Numbered from the stretch's first letter, positions 7,218 through 14,549 are shown. The stretch: DNA of 20,742 nucleotides from an uncultured Bacilli bacterium (GCA_934096105.1 CAKOLH010000016.1:1-20742), one strand, 5' to 3'. The notes: generated from the sequence alone by a model not told the origin. Program-made: numbers and translations.

Positions 7218-8603
7218 CTTAAGGATTTTTTTGACTATGTAAAATAATATTGTAATAAATGTATAAAATATTATTACTAAAATACTACCTATTATACTAG
7301 TATTTTCTACTTTTACTATTAAGGTTAATAATACTAATATTAAACATAATATTATATTTTCGTAAATAATATTTAAAATATTACTAAAATTATTTAAAAT
7401 GCTTATTTTTAACTTTTTATTTATAAATATAATACTAATAATTGTACTAGTAGTCATGCCTATTATTATAGATAATATACTGCCAAAATATAGACTACTA
7501 CCAATACGATAACTGGTATTAATTAAAGGTATTTCAAATACTAATTTAACTATTAATCCACTTAATAAAGATATTTTATTTATCTTACTGCTGGTAACTT
7601 TTATACTGATATCCATTGCATAATTATATAATGTATAAAAGAATATTAATACTACTAAATCAAATAGAAAATTATTATTACTAAATAGTATTTTACAAAT
7701 AGGACCTGATATTATCATTAAAAGTATTGTTATTGTAATTAAATAATTAGATACTTTAATTATTTGTCTACTAAAGTTATCACTATTTACTTCAAGATGT
7801 TTTTTTAATATATAACTAATATATTTTATAAAGTATATTCCATAGAAGTATACATTAACTATAATTATACTTGTATTTTCATAACTATAATTATATTTAT
7901 TAATTAAAATATAATATAGTATTATTATTGATGTATATATATATCCTTCTTTAATAAGATTATATATAGTCATACTTTTATTAATATTTAGTATATTTTT
8001 TATTATTTCTTTATAATTATATTTTTCTCTTACTTTTACTTTGTTCTTTCTTAATATAAAGATATATAGTAATAATATTATTATGATAAATATTACTATA
8101 TTTACTGAGTATAACAGTAATACTTTAATATAATCGTTTAGTTTAAATACTTGGTATAAAAGAATGCTTGATATGCTACTTACTAGGAGTATTAATAACA
8201 AATATACATTAAATAATTTATTACCTAGTTTTTTATATTTTGTATATTCTAGAAATATACTAGTTATTTTAATTATAATTATAGTTAGAGTTAATAATAC
8301 TCCAAGTACATTTATTATATTTAATCCTTTAATAGACATAACACTACCCATTAAGAATGATAATATACTAAATACTATAAATAATAAACTAATAAATATA
8401 ATTGTTATTTTATATATTTTATATTTATTTTTATATTTCTCTAGAGTACTATTTATATTTAATTCTGAAAAGGTATTGTATAGTAATATACTTAGACTAG
8501 AGCTTAATACTAAAGTTAATATATTGCTACTTTTTGTAGTATAATTTAACAGTATTAGAAATAACATAAATAGTAAATATATAATATTAATTTTCTTTTT
8601 CAT
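7206..8603 (-). CDS. Polytopic membrane protein, divergent MOP-type flippase (SpoVB/MurJ-like)
   Basis: 465 residues, very hydrophobic, with about 12 membrane segments spread over the whole length. The second half (FLFDLVVLIFFYTLYNYAMD, then LIVKLVFEIPLINTSYRIGS, then IIGMTTSTIISIIFINKKLK) has the rhythm of SpoVB/MurJ/Wzx proteins, which flip lipid-linked polysaccharide or peptidoglycan precursors. The N-terminal half is divergent, lacking the usual GLY/GxF signatures, and the protein is shorter than typical SpoVB (about 500-520). With a sporulation block 1 kb away, a role in spore envelope synthesis is possible, but a capsule or teichoic acid flippase is equally so. AGGTGAG precedes the ATG. 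It has a strong promoter of its own and is divergent from the tRNA gene. Confidence 0.6.
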   Translation of the reverse strand: MKKKINIIYLLFMLFLILLNYTTKSSNILTLVLSSSLSILLYNTFSELNINSTLEKYKNKYKIYKITIIFISLLFIVFSILSFLMGSVMSIKGLNIINVLGVLLTLTIIIIKITSIFLEYTKYKKLGNKLFNVYLLLILLVSSISSILLYQVFKLNDYIKVLLLYSVNIVIFIIIILLLYIFILRKNKVKVREKYNYKEIIKNILNINKSMTIYNLIKEGYIYTSIIILYYILINKYNYSYENTSIIIVNVYFYGIYFIKYISYILKKHLEVNSDNFSRQIIKVSNYLITITILLMIISGPICKILFSNNNFLFDLVVLIFFYTLYNYAMDISIKVTSSKINKISLLSGLIVKLVFEIPLINTSYRIGSSLYFGSILSIIIGMTTSTIISIIFINKKLKISILNNFSNILNIIYENIILCLILVLLTLIVKVENTSIIGSILVIIFYTFITILFYIVKKILKKKV

Positions 8604-8620
8604 TACTCACCTACAATTAA

Positions 8621-8649
8621 ATTATATATTAAATATTAAATTTTTGCAA
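8621..8649 (-). promoter_or_regulatory. Sigma-A promoter of the flippase gene
   Basis: On the minus strand, TTGCAA (8649-8644) and TATAAT (8626-8621) are spaced 17 nt. The -10 box and first transcribed bases (TATAATTTAATT) match those of the prepilin promoters at 14481, 17261 and 17781. Confidence 0.7.
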
Positions 8650-8666
8650 TTTTTTTCAAAAAATGG

Positions 8667-8695
8667 TTGCTATTTTTTTTATGTTGATGTATAAT
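8667..8695 (+). promoter_or_regulatory. tRNA-Arg promoter
   Basis: TTGCTA (8667-8672) and TATAAT (8690-8695) are spaced 17 nt. Transcription would start near 8702, about 14 nt before the tRNA. It is divergent from the flippase promoter. Confidence 0.75.
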
Positions 8696-8715
8696 TTATA
8701 TTGTCTGATGTTGAT

Positions 8716-8792
8716 GTCTTGGTAGCTCAGCTGGATAGAGCAATCGCCTTCTAAGCGATCGGTCTGGAGTTCGAATCTCCACCAGGACACCA
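8716..8792 (+). tRNA. tRNA-Arg (anticodon UCU)
   Basis: A 77-nt cloverleaf with encoded CCA. The acceptor arms are GTCTTGG (8716-8722) and CCAGGAC (8782-8788), discriminator A, CCA at 8790-8792. The anticodon arm ATCGC-CTTCTAA-GCGAT gives TCT, reading AGA and, by wobble, AGG. The T-loop GGAGTTCGAATCTCC is canonical. AGA is the dominant arginine codon of the genes here, as expected at this base composition. It is the only clear plus-strand gene in the window. Confidence 0.95.
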
Positions 8793-8802
8793 CTTTGAAT
8801 AT

Positions 8803-8831
8803 AAAAGTCTTATAAAATAAGGCTTTTTTAT
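8803..8831 (+). terminator. tRNA-Arg terminator
   Basis: Stem AAAAGTCTT / AAGGCTTTT (8803-8811 / 8819-8827; one G-U pair) with a 7-nt loop, continuing into a T-run. Confidence 0.75.
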
Positions 8832-8836
8832 TTTAT

Positions 8837-8871
8837 AAAAAGAATACTAGTTTAATTCTAGTATTCTTTTT
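8837..8871 (-). terminator. Terminator of the 211-residue TasA-like gene (may act both ways)
   Basis: A perfect 14-bp stem, AAAAAGAATACTAG / CTAGTATTCTTTTT (8837-8850 / 8858-8871), with a 7-nt loop. Its outer pairs give A- and T-runs on both strands. The stop codon of the gene starts at its edge. Confidence 0.8.
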
Positions 8872-9506
8872 TAGCTTGTTTGTGAAGCAAAAACATTTGC
8901 CTTTACTATTATTTTTTTGCCATCGATGTCATCATTGGCTTTATTTCCATCTATGTAGAATATTATTAAATAACCTTGACTTGTACCATCATCAGCGAGT
9001 TCTTTTTCATATACTGTCCTAATACCAGAACTAGGAATGGTGTCAGTATCTAAAATATCAAAAGTCATGTTTTCTAAAGCTTTGGAACTAACTTCATTAA
9101 TTGATGAAGCATCGTAGCTTGCTACTACATAATTTAAAGCTCCAGAACAGCTACCAGAAGCATTATATATACTTGGTATTGAATCTGCGATTAGCTGAAT
9201 TGTTAATTTAGCTTTTACCTTCGAACATTTAGAATCTTTACTAGCAGTTAAATTAGTCACAGCCATACCCTTTTTTATAGTTATTTTATTATTTGATATT
9301 AGTTTATTAGCATCTACAAGTAGCATATCATCAGTAACTAGATTACCTTCAGTATAATTAATGTCAAAACAAGCTGTATTACCACTTATATTTATTCTAC
9401 TGCTTTCCCAAGTAAACCAAGCATAAGTAAGTCCTGCGATTAATATAGCAAATAGTATTATACCAATAATTGTTCCAATTATTTTAACTTTTTTATTTTC
9501 TTTCAT
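8871..9506 (-). CDS. TasA/camelysin-like exported subunit
   Basis: 211 residues. The N-terminus is a signal or membrane segment (about 8-28) that ends in GLTYAWFTW, resembling the SipW-type signal of TasA and CalY. It is followed by SGNTACFDINYTEG and a compact beta-rich domain of about 170 residues with a cysteine pair (KDSKCSKVK and ASGSCSGA). Members of that family form extracellular fibres or surface metalloproteases in Bacilli. No sipW-like signal peptidase gene is in the window. AGGAGAT precedes the ATG. It is a single-gene unit with its own promoter and terminator. The family call rests on the N-terminal pattern only, so the mature domain could be something else. Confidence 0.65.
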   Translation of the reverse strand: MKENKKVKIIGTIIGIILFAILIAGLTYAWFTWESSRINISGNTACFDINYTEGNLVTDDMLLVDANKLISNNKITIKKGMAVTNLTASKDSKCSKVKAKLTIQLIADSIPSIYNASGSCSGALNYVVASYDASSINEVSSKALENMTFDILDTDTIPSSGIRTVYEKELADDGTSQGYLIIFYIDGNKANDDIDGKKIIVKANVFASQTS

Positions 9507-9531
9507 AGATATCTCCTACTCTTTCTATTTA

Positions 9532-9560
9532 AGTATATCATTTTGAGATCTATTAGTCAA
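9532..9560 (-). promoter_or_regulatory. Sigma-A promoter of the TasA-like gene
   Basis: On the minus strand, TTGACT (9560-9555) and TATACT (9537-9532) are spaced 17 nt. It lies just downstream of the gerM stop codon. A weak, bulged AT-only hairpin at the end of gerM precedes it and is not called as a terminator. Confidence 0.75.
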
Positions 9561-9578
9561 TTGAAAGAAAATATTTTT

Positions 9579-10541
9579 TTACTTTAAATCATTTAATGTT
9601 AGAGCATATATTTCGTTATTATTAACATAAAAAGATACTGTTTCTAAGTCTTTATATATATCATTCATAGATAGACCTATAGTATATATTACTTCTTCAA
9701 GTATTTTGTTACTATCTGGATCACTTAATAATAATTCATTAAAATTTAATTTTAAATTATTTCCATCTAATTCATAATCATTTAATACTACACCGGCATT
9801 AAGATGACTCATTAGATTTGTTTCATATATTGGAGAGCTACTTAACTCTTTAATTATTACTTTTACCGGTTCTATTTCTTCTTTATTTATATATTTTGTT
9901 ACTGGAACATAATAATTACTATCATTATATTTATTTACATAGTACACCGTATATGAATCTATATTATTAATTGTGGTTAATTCATATTCTTTATTTATAC
10001 CATAGCTTCTATCTAATACTGAAGGAATTATTTTTTTACTATGAGGAAGATTTGTTAATATTTTTCCCTCTACTTTAATTGTTATTTTATCTATACCTTT
10101 AATACTAGTTAAAGTATAAATTATAGATTCAATCATCTTTTCTTCTTCTACTTCTGATACATCAAGAAATTCTTTTGAAAAATCTATTGTTAATATTTTA
10201 TCTTTTAACTCTATATTAAGTATACTGGTATCTGGTGGTATAATACTCCTGAAGCCATTGGGAATGATACTTGATTTCTTACCACCTATAGTGAGGCTAT
10301 CTAATAGATCTTTGGCTTTATCTATTTCATTACAATTACAACTTGTTATATTGGTTCTTGCTACATAATTATTTTTATCTATTAAATATATTGTATCTGT
10401 GATGTTATTGTAGGTATATTCTATATCTTTATTTTTTAATTCTATTTCTTTTTTATTATCTGGTATTAAATATATTATTAATAATATTAATATTGCTGCA
10501 GTAGATACCATTATTTTTTTAATAGACATTCTTTTTAACAT
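9579..10541 (-). CDS. gerM: GerM, germination/sporulation lipoprotein-like protein with two GerMN domains
   Basis: 320 residues. An N-terminal membrane anchor (about 8-27) precedes two GerMN repeats. The first is at about 50-165, with FRSIIPPDTSILNIELKDKI and LTIDFSKEFLD. The second is at about 190-320, starting with YGINKEYELTTIN and SYTVYYVNKYNDSNYYVPVT. B. subtilis GerM has the same two-domain layout and is part of the SpoIIQ-SpoIIIAH channel complex between mother cell and forespore. No lipobox cysteine is seen at the anchor, unlike the Bacillus lipoprotein, so anchoring by an uncleaved helix is more likely. The start has AGGTGA 6 nt upstream. It lies next to gerE as in Bacillus, where one gene intervenes, and has a sigma-E-like promoter. 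Confidence 0.85.
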   Translation of the reverse strand: MLKRMSIKKIMVSTAAILILLIIYLIPDNKKEIELKNKDIEYTYNNITDTIYLIDKNNYVARTNITSCNCNEIDKAKDLLDSLTIGGKKSSIIPNGFRSIIPPDTSILNIELKDKILTIDFSKEFLDVSEVEEEKMIESIIYTLTSIKGIDKITIKVEGKILTNLPHSKKIIPSVLDRSYGINKEYELTTINNIDSYTVYYVNKYNDSNYYVPVTKYINKEEIEPVKVIIKELSSSPIYETNLMSHLNAGVVLNDYELDGNNLKLNFNELLLSDPDSNKILEEVIYTIGLSMNDIYKDLETVSFYVNNNEIYALTLNDLK

Positions 10542-10558
10542 AAACTATCACCTAGTAA

Positions 10559-10587
10559 AATATATGTATCAATAATTAATAAATTAC
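10559..10587 (-). promoter_or_regulatory. Sigma-E-like promoter of gerM
   Basis: On the minus strand, CATATATT (10566-10559) fits the sigma-E -10 consensus CATAYANT. It is preceded at 14 nt by GTAATTT (10587-10581), a weak fit (4 of 7) to KMATATT. Transcription would start 18 nt or less before the gerM ATG. gerM belonging to the mother-cell programme supports the call, but the -35 box is poor. Confidence 0.4.
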
Positions 10588-10597
10588 CTGAGAAAAA

Positions 10598-10619
10598 GAA
10601 AAAAGCACAATTTGTGCTT
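10598..10619 (-). terminator. gerE terminator
   Basis: Stem AAGCAC / GTGCTT (10619-10614 / 10608-10603) with a 5-nt loop AAATT, followed on the minus strand by TTTTC. The stem starts inside the gerE stop codon. Confidence 0.65.
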
Positions 10620-10824
10620 ATAATGATATTTCACCAAGCCTAATTAGTTCTACTACTGCTTGTGCCCTTCCTTTTACTGATAGTTTTTGCATAGTATTAG
10701 AAATATGATTTCTAACTGTTTTTTCACTAATATTTAGAATATCAGCAATTTCTTTAGTGCTTTTATTATCCACTAGTAATGAAAATACTTCTTTTTCTCT
10801 TTTGGTTAATATACCTTTACTCAT
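10618..10824 (-). CDS. gerE: GerE, late mother-cell transcription factor
   Basis: 68 residues from the ATG at 10824. An upstream ATG at 10848 has no ribosome site, while AGTGAGGT lies 5 nt before the chosen one. The protein is a stand-alone LuxR-type helix-turn-helix: LTKREKEVFSLLVDNKSTKE, then IADILNISEKTVRNHISNTM, then QKLSVKGRAQAVVELIRLGE. It closely follows B. subtilis GerE (74 residues), which tunes sigma-K-dependent coat genes. No receiver domain is present, as expected. It sits between spoIIIAH and gerM. No terminator separates it from spoIIIAH, but a 13-bp inverted repeat covers its ribosome site. Confidence 0.9.
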   Translation of the reverse strand: MSKGILTKREKEVFSLLVDNKSTKEIADILNISEKTVRNHISNTMQKLSVKGRAQAVVELIRLGEISL

Positions 10825-10908
10825 AAATACCTCACTTCCCTTGTACATAGGGTGGTCAATGTCTTTTCATATTATTGTATTCTTATATTGAAATAAAGTG
10901 AGGTATTT
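10825..10908 (-). promoter_or_regulatory. 13-bp inverted repeat masking the gerE ribosome site
   Basis: On the minus strand, AAATACCTCACTT (10908-10896) is a perfect complement of AAGTGAGGTATTT (10837-10825), which contains the gerE ribosome site and ends at the ATG. The 58-nt loop contains a possible -10 (AATACAAT, 10881-10874), whose poor sigma-E-type -35 (TCACTTT, 10901-10895) overlaps the far arm. An RNA starting there would lack that arm; a read-through RNA from spoIIIAH would include it and hide the ribosome site. The complementarity is direct; the switch is inferred. Confidence 0.55.
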
Positions 10909-10917
10909 TAACCTAAT

Positions 10918-11406
10918 TTAATTAAATTTTACGGAAATATACATTTTATTATCGAATTCCTTTTGAACTAAACGCATTATTTCATTAGCTTTAGAGGCAT
11001 TAGAATCATCTGAATCAAGTACTACTCTAATATTATCTCCATCTATCTTAACAAAATTATCACAATTACACATTTCTTTTATTTTTGTTTCTATTGTCTC
11101 TTCTTTAGAAGAATTTTTATTTATTAGTTTTAATTCTTCAAAATAATTGTTTTTATCTTCAGTGCTGACACTTTTATCTGTTAATTTTTCTTTTAAACTG
11201 TTTATTTTTTCTTTTACTGTGGCGTCATCTTCTACTTTAAGTGAAGCAACTACACTTGATTCTTTTATTTCTGTATTTGTGGTTTCTGCTTGTTTATCAG
11301 ATAATTCTTTATCAAATACTTCATTAGGCATAGTTACATAATAAATAGATAATACTAACACTAAACTAAATAATGTTAAAAACCATAAATTTTTCTTATT
11401 AATCAT
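10918..11406 (-). CDS. spoIIIAH: SpoIIIAH, forespore-channel protein of the mother cell
   Basis: 162 residues. A single N-terminal membrane helix (LWFLTLFSLVLVLSIYYVTM, about 7-26) is followed by a charged, probably coiled linker (about 30-100, many Lys/Glu). A small C-terminal ring-building (EscJ/PrgK-type) domain comes next, about 105-162, with FVKIDGDNIRVVLDSDDSNA and SKANEIMRLVQKEFDNKMYI. SpoIIIAH sits in the mother-cell engulfing membrane and binds SpoIIQ. Here it is alone: spoIIIAA-AG do not flank it. A cysteine pair (CNC, about 120-122) precedes the folded domain. GAGGAAAG precedes the ATG, and a sigma-E-like promoter lies directly upstream. It probably reads through into gerE. Confidence 0.85.
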   Translation of the reverse strand: MINKKNLWFLTLFSLVLVLSIYYVTMPNEVFDKELSDKQAETTNTEIKESSVVASLKVEDDATVKEKINSLKEKLTDKSVSTEDKNNYFEELKLINKNSSKEETIETKIKEMCNCDNFVKIDGDNIRVVLDSDDSNASKANEIMRLVQKEFDNKMYISVKFN

Positions 11407-11430
11407 ATTCTTTCCTCTTCTTTCTAATTA

Positions 11431-11459
11431 AATATATTAATAAGAAGAAAAAAATATGA
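11431..11459 (-). promoter_or_regulatory. Sigma-E-like promoter of spoIIIAH
   Basis: On the minus strand, TCATATT (11459-11453) matches the sigma-E -35 consensus KMATATT fully. After 14 nt, AATATATT (11438-11431) matches CATAYANT except for the first base. The start would be near 11424, 18 nt before the ATG. The -35 box is part of the 3' arm of the preceding gene's terminator. Confidence 0.55.
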
Positions 11460-11474
11460 AATAAATTCATATTT
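11444..11474 (-). terminator. Terminator of the 12044-14452 prepilin / 156-residue protein operon
   Basis: Stem AAATATGAA / TTCATATTT (11474-11466 / 11460-11452) with a 5-nt loop, followed by TTTTCTT. It lies about 85 nt after the stop of the small membrane protein; the stretch between (11475-11558) holds nothing I recognise. Confidence 0.65.
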
Positions 11475-11558
11475 TATTCCGAAGGTTTTTGAAGATAATA
11501 CTTAATTGAATTTCTCTTTTTTGTATTTTCTAAATTTGGCCTCAATCTTTAATATCTT

Positions 11559-12029
11559 TTACATACCTGTAGTTTTTCTTAAATTAATTTTTATAGCATC
11601 TTGATTATTTTCAAGTGCACGAAATTGTACTGTATCATTACTTAATTTATTAACAGCAAATTTTCCATTAAGAAGCGTTTCATTGTCTAAAAACTCTATT
11701 GTATTATTATTATCATTATATATATACTCAATCTCTTTACAACTTAATTCACCAATATTTGTATTAAAGCGGCAAATATTTATTTTTTTATCTTTATTTA
11801 TTTCGACGGATAATGTTTTATATTCTACTGTCATAATTTTACCATCATTATCTTTTTTTTCAACCTGATATATATTCCAAGTATTACATAAAAATTCATT
11901 ATCAATAGTAATAATATTTTTATTTGGTTTTTGTTTATTAGTAAAATACGTATATGTTATTGCTATAATTAAAATAACAAGAATAATGGAAATAACACTT
12001 AATACTATTTTTTTCTTTTTTCCTACCAT
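11559..12029 (-). CDS. Small membrane-anchored extracellular protein, paralogue of the 17297-17743 protein
   Basis: 156 residues. I place the start at the ATG at 12029, 8 nt after AGGAG; a longer frame would need a TTG overlapping the preceding stop. One N-terminal helix (about 8-27) leads to an outside, beta-rich domain. The signature is CNTWNIYQVE, then GKIMTV, then a Cys pair (ICRF, SCKEIEYIY), YNDNNNTIEFLDNE, LNGKFAVNKLSNDTVQFRAL. The same order occurs in the 148-residue protein at 17297-17743, so the two are paralogues flanking the prepilin pair. The small beta barrel-like outline recalls lipocalin-type hypothetical proteins; no function can be given. It starts 14 bp after the 12044-14452 prepilin gene and must be co-transcribed with it. 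Confidence 0.75.
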   Translation of the reverse strand: MVGKKKKIVLSVISIILVILIIAITYTYFTNKQKPNKNIITIDNEFLCNTWNIYQVEKKDNDGKIMTVEYKTLSVEINKDKKINICRFNTNIGELSCKEIEYIYNDNNNTIEFLDNETLLNGKFAVNKLSNDTVQFRALENNQDAIKINLRKTTGM

Positions 12030-12043
12030 TTCTATTTCTCCTA

Positions 12044-14452
12044 TCAATAGCAGCTATGCCAAATTTTATTGTCATTTGACCAAAAGCACTGATTTTTTGA
12101 GCTTGTTGGATCTTTTTCACACTTGAAATATTGTGTTTTTCCTTGTACTCCGCAGCCCTCACACTCTTTGGCAATATTACAATAGCAATCTTGTTTAAGG
12201 CCACAATATTTGGTTCCGCCAGTATTACCACCGGTATTACCACCACTACTAGGGCAATACCAATTAGCACTCAACTCTATTGTACTATCACCTGCAGCTA
12301 TGCTAAACCAAGAATAAATAACCTTTGTTTCTGGATGATAATACCAGCCACTTAAAGAGCAGCCGCTTTTTGATACTGTTGGCATTCCACTTAAATAATA
12401 ATTGTCATTAAAACTATATGTTCCAGGTTCTGCCATAAATGAATATGAACTATTACCATTACTAAACGTACCACCATTAGCATAAAATATTACTTTTGTT
12501 TTAACAGCTGTCCAATTAACATATAATGTTACTTCACAATCTGACTTGGATGCATCACATAAATCATTAGTATTGTATCTAGTTGCCTGACTAAATGTCT
12601 TTTTTGCATCATTATACCATTCTTGATTATTAACTGCGGTATAACCTTTTCTTACAATATTTATATATGCTGTATTGTTATAATTATATAATCCATCGGT
12701 TCCTAGTTTATCACCATAATTATATGTTTCTATTACTGTATTTCCATTTAGTGTTACATAGGAACTGCTTGTACCAAATGAAGAATTGTTTGAACTTAGT
12801 GAGCCACCATTCATATTATATTTTATTTTTATTTTATTTATATTCCAGTCTGCATAGAAAGTTGTATCTTTATAAATATCTGTAACTAGATCTTCAGCAA
12901 AACTACCATCATTATAAATATATCTTTCACCATTAGTACCACCACTGGTGCCATCTCCATAATAATGTTTTAGTGTGTATCCGGTTCTCGTAGATACATT
13001 AATTTGAGTTATTTCTTTAGTACATGCTTCATCACTATATATTTTGTTTACTCCATAATAATACCATATTGCGGAGGTTCCTCCTGTACCACCATTGGCA
13101 TTTATTGTTATTTTTATTTTGTTTAATTCTGTTATTGGATAATATGTTTCATTTTTGTTTATATTTTTTGAAGTATTTACATCCCAACTACTTGTCTTAG
13201 CATTACTATCAGTATTCCAACCAATTATTTTATGGTTAGTTTTTTCTATACTTGGTGATGTTATAGTACAGCTTTTATTATTATCTGCTAGATTATCTGC
13301 TAGACATAATTTTGTTATATTACTAGTCTGTTTATCTATTGTATCAGCAGTTCCTTTATTAAATATAATTTTATATGAACTAAAACTTTTTTCACTAGAT
13401 TTAGAGTTATTACTCTTATCTCTATTTTCGGCGGTTATAGTAATATTTCCACTATCAGTGTATGTTAATACTACTTCTTTATCTGATACTTTATACCAAG
13501 TATCTTTTATTATTTCATTAGTACTATCAGGGCAAGTATAAGTATTTGTGTCAGTATTTAGTCTACATGATTTTACATTTTTGTCAGATACTGCTTTTAT
13601 ACTACTTTTAAAGTAATGGTTATCGTTAGAATAACTACCAAATTTATCTATTATATTAGTATCATCATATGTTATTTTAATACTATCTTCTGTATTTTTA
13701 TTTATACTAGGAGCAATTAGTGGTTTTGTTGTTCTATAGTAAGTACTAGAACAAGATTGCGATCCATACTCTGATGTCATACATACTTTGATATAATAAC
13801 CATCATTACTTTTTAATCCGGTAAAATTACAAACATTATTAGTTGGATCACTCCATGTATAATCTCCACCGGAAGTTTTACTATAACCACATTTTTTTTC
13901 TTTTACTTGAGTAGTTTCGTTATTTTTTGTGCTAAATTCAGCATCTATAAAGCCGGTAATTATAGTATCTGTATATGTTTGAATATTTTTTAAATCTGGA
14001 GATTTTACTATATCTTCTGGTTTAATATTACCTGTACAATATTCATAGGCTTCTTTATTTATACTACTATCAGTTAATATTTCTTCTTTTTTTATTACTT
14101 TGGTAACATAGTCTTTAGTTACCGCTATATAATCGTTTAATTTAATATTACTATCTTCTACTGAAGTGGCTTTTTTATTTAATAAACCTTTATTAATTAA
14201 CTCTTCTATAGTAACACAGAAGTATATATTATTTGATGTATTTGATTTTTTCCAAGTATCATCACTATATTCTCCTGAATATGTTCGTGCGGATTCTTTT
14301 ATACTTTTGATTGATAATGTTGTACTTTGTTCTTTAGTACTATTTACTGAGCTTATTATACCATAAGCAGTTAATCCTAATACTACTCCTATTATTAAGA
14401 TTGTGGCTAATAATTCTATCAAAGTAAATCCTTTATTAGATAATTTTTTCAT
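12044..14452 (-). CDS. Giant prepilin-type adhesin, copy 1
   Basis: 802 residues. A type III/IV prepilin signal, MKKLSNKG|FTLIELLATILI, is cleaved after G8, methylated at F9 and has E13. A pilin-like head with a cysteine pair (about 35-130) follows, then an Fn3/Ig-like region with cysteines (about 150-360). Then come several InlB/Listeria-Bacteroides B-repeats (about 365-650, with NANGGTGG, NMNGGSLS and closing AFYADWN/LYVNW motifs). Residues 1-647 are shared with the neighbour at 14550-17237. The unique end (648-802) is one more B-repeat (YANGGTFSNG), a GGNTGGNTGG linker and a cysteine-rich tip (CYCNIAKECEGCG). It should be anchored in or polymerised from the membrane by a type IV pilus-like machine; no such machinery is in the window. 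It has its own promoter and is co-transcribed with the 156-residue protein. Confidence 0.85.
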   Translation of the reverse strand: MKKLSNKGFTLIELLATILIIGVVLGLTAYGIISSVNSTKEQSTTLSIKSIKESARTYSGEYSDDTWKKSNTSNNIYFCVTIEELINKGLLNKKATSVEDSNIKLNDYIAVTKDYVTKVIKKEEILTDSSINKEAYEYCTGNIKPEDIVKSPDLKNIQTYTDTIITGFIDAEFSTKNNETTQVKEKKCGYSKTSGGDYTWSDPTNNVCNFTGLKSNDGYYIKVCMTSEYGSQSCSSTYYRTTKPLIAPSINKNTEDSIKITYDDTNIIDKFGSYSNDNHYFKSSIKAVSDKNVKSCRLNTDTNTYTCPDSTNEIIKDTWYKVSDKEVVLTYTDSGNITITAENRDKSNNSKSSEKSFSSYKIIFNKGTADTIDKQTSNITKLCLADNLADNNKSCTITSPSIEKTNHKIIGWNTDSNAKTSSWDVNTSKNINKNETYYPITELNKIKITINANGGTGGTSAIWYYYGVNKIYSDEACTKEITQINVSTRTGYTLKHYYGDGTSGGTNGERYIYNDGSFAEDLVTDIYKDTTFYADWNINKIKIKYNMNGGSLSSNNSSFGTSSSYVTLNGNTVIETYNYGDKLGTDGLYNYNNTAYINIVRKGYTAVNNQEWYNDAKKTFSQATRYNTNDLCDASKSDCEVTLYVNWTAVKTKVIFYANGGTFSNGNSSYSFMAEPGTYSFNDNYYLSGMPTVSKSGCSLSGWYYHPETKVIYSWFSIAAGDSTIELSANWYCPSSGGNTGGNTGGTKYCGLKQDCYCNIAKECEGCGVQGKTQYFKCEKDPTSSKNQCFWSNDNKIWHSCY
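12512..14452 (-). repeat. Direct repeat, copy 1 (shared part of the prepilin genes)
   Basis: Aligns without gaps to 15291-17231 at a constant offset of 2779. From 12512 to 14318 (1807 bp) I find no difference by eye. From 14319 to the start codon I count five substitutions. The similarity stops sharply at 12512, at the end of a B-repeat (LYVNW). Confidence 0.9.
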
Positions 14453-14480
14453 TTTACTTACATCACCTTACTATAATTAA

Positions 14481-14509
14481 ATTATATAGTAAAAAGAAAA
14501 AAAGAGCAA
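14481..14509 (-). promoter_or_regulatory. Sigma-A promoter of prepilin copy 1
   Basis: On the minus strand, TTGCTC (14509-14504) and TATAAT (14486-14481) are spaced 17 nt. The -35 box is in the 3' arm of the preceding terminator. The 45-bp module recurs almost unchanged at 17261 and 17781. Confidence 0.8.
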
Positions 14510-14531
14510 GTGTTTTTAATACTTACTCTTT
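14494..14531 (-). terminator. Terminator of prepilin copy 2
   Basis: Stem AAAGAGTAAGT / ACTTGCTCTTT (14531-14521 / 14511-14501; one T-G pair), 9-nt loop, then a T-run interrupted by one C. Confidence 0.75.
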
Positions 14532-14549
14532 GGCTAGTAATTTTATATA

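Noticed and set aside
8164..8544. Plus-strand frame of 126 codons opposite the flippase gene
   Set aside because: Antisense shadow of a hydrophobic protein gene with no ribosome site.
11559..12047. Start of the 156-residue protein at a TTG overlapping the prepilin stop
   Set aside because: The ATG at 12029 has a well-placed AGGAG in front and gives a normal basic N-terminus before the membrane helix.
11938..12270. Minus-strand frame of 110 codons overlapping the end of prepilin copy 1 in another phase
   Set aside because: It conflicts with the clear prepilin C-terminus and the start of the following small protein, and its translation has no coherent features.
12667..13541. Plus-strand open frames of 72 and 128 codons opposite prepilin copy 1, found again unchanged opposite copy 2 (15446-15664, 15934-16320)
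   Set aside because: Their duplication simply follows the repeat. They lack ribosome sites, have low-complexity hydrophobic translations typical of antisense frames in AT-rich genes, and lie inside well-supported minus-strand genes.
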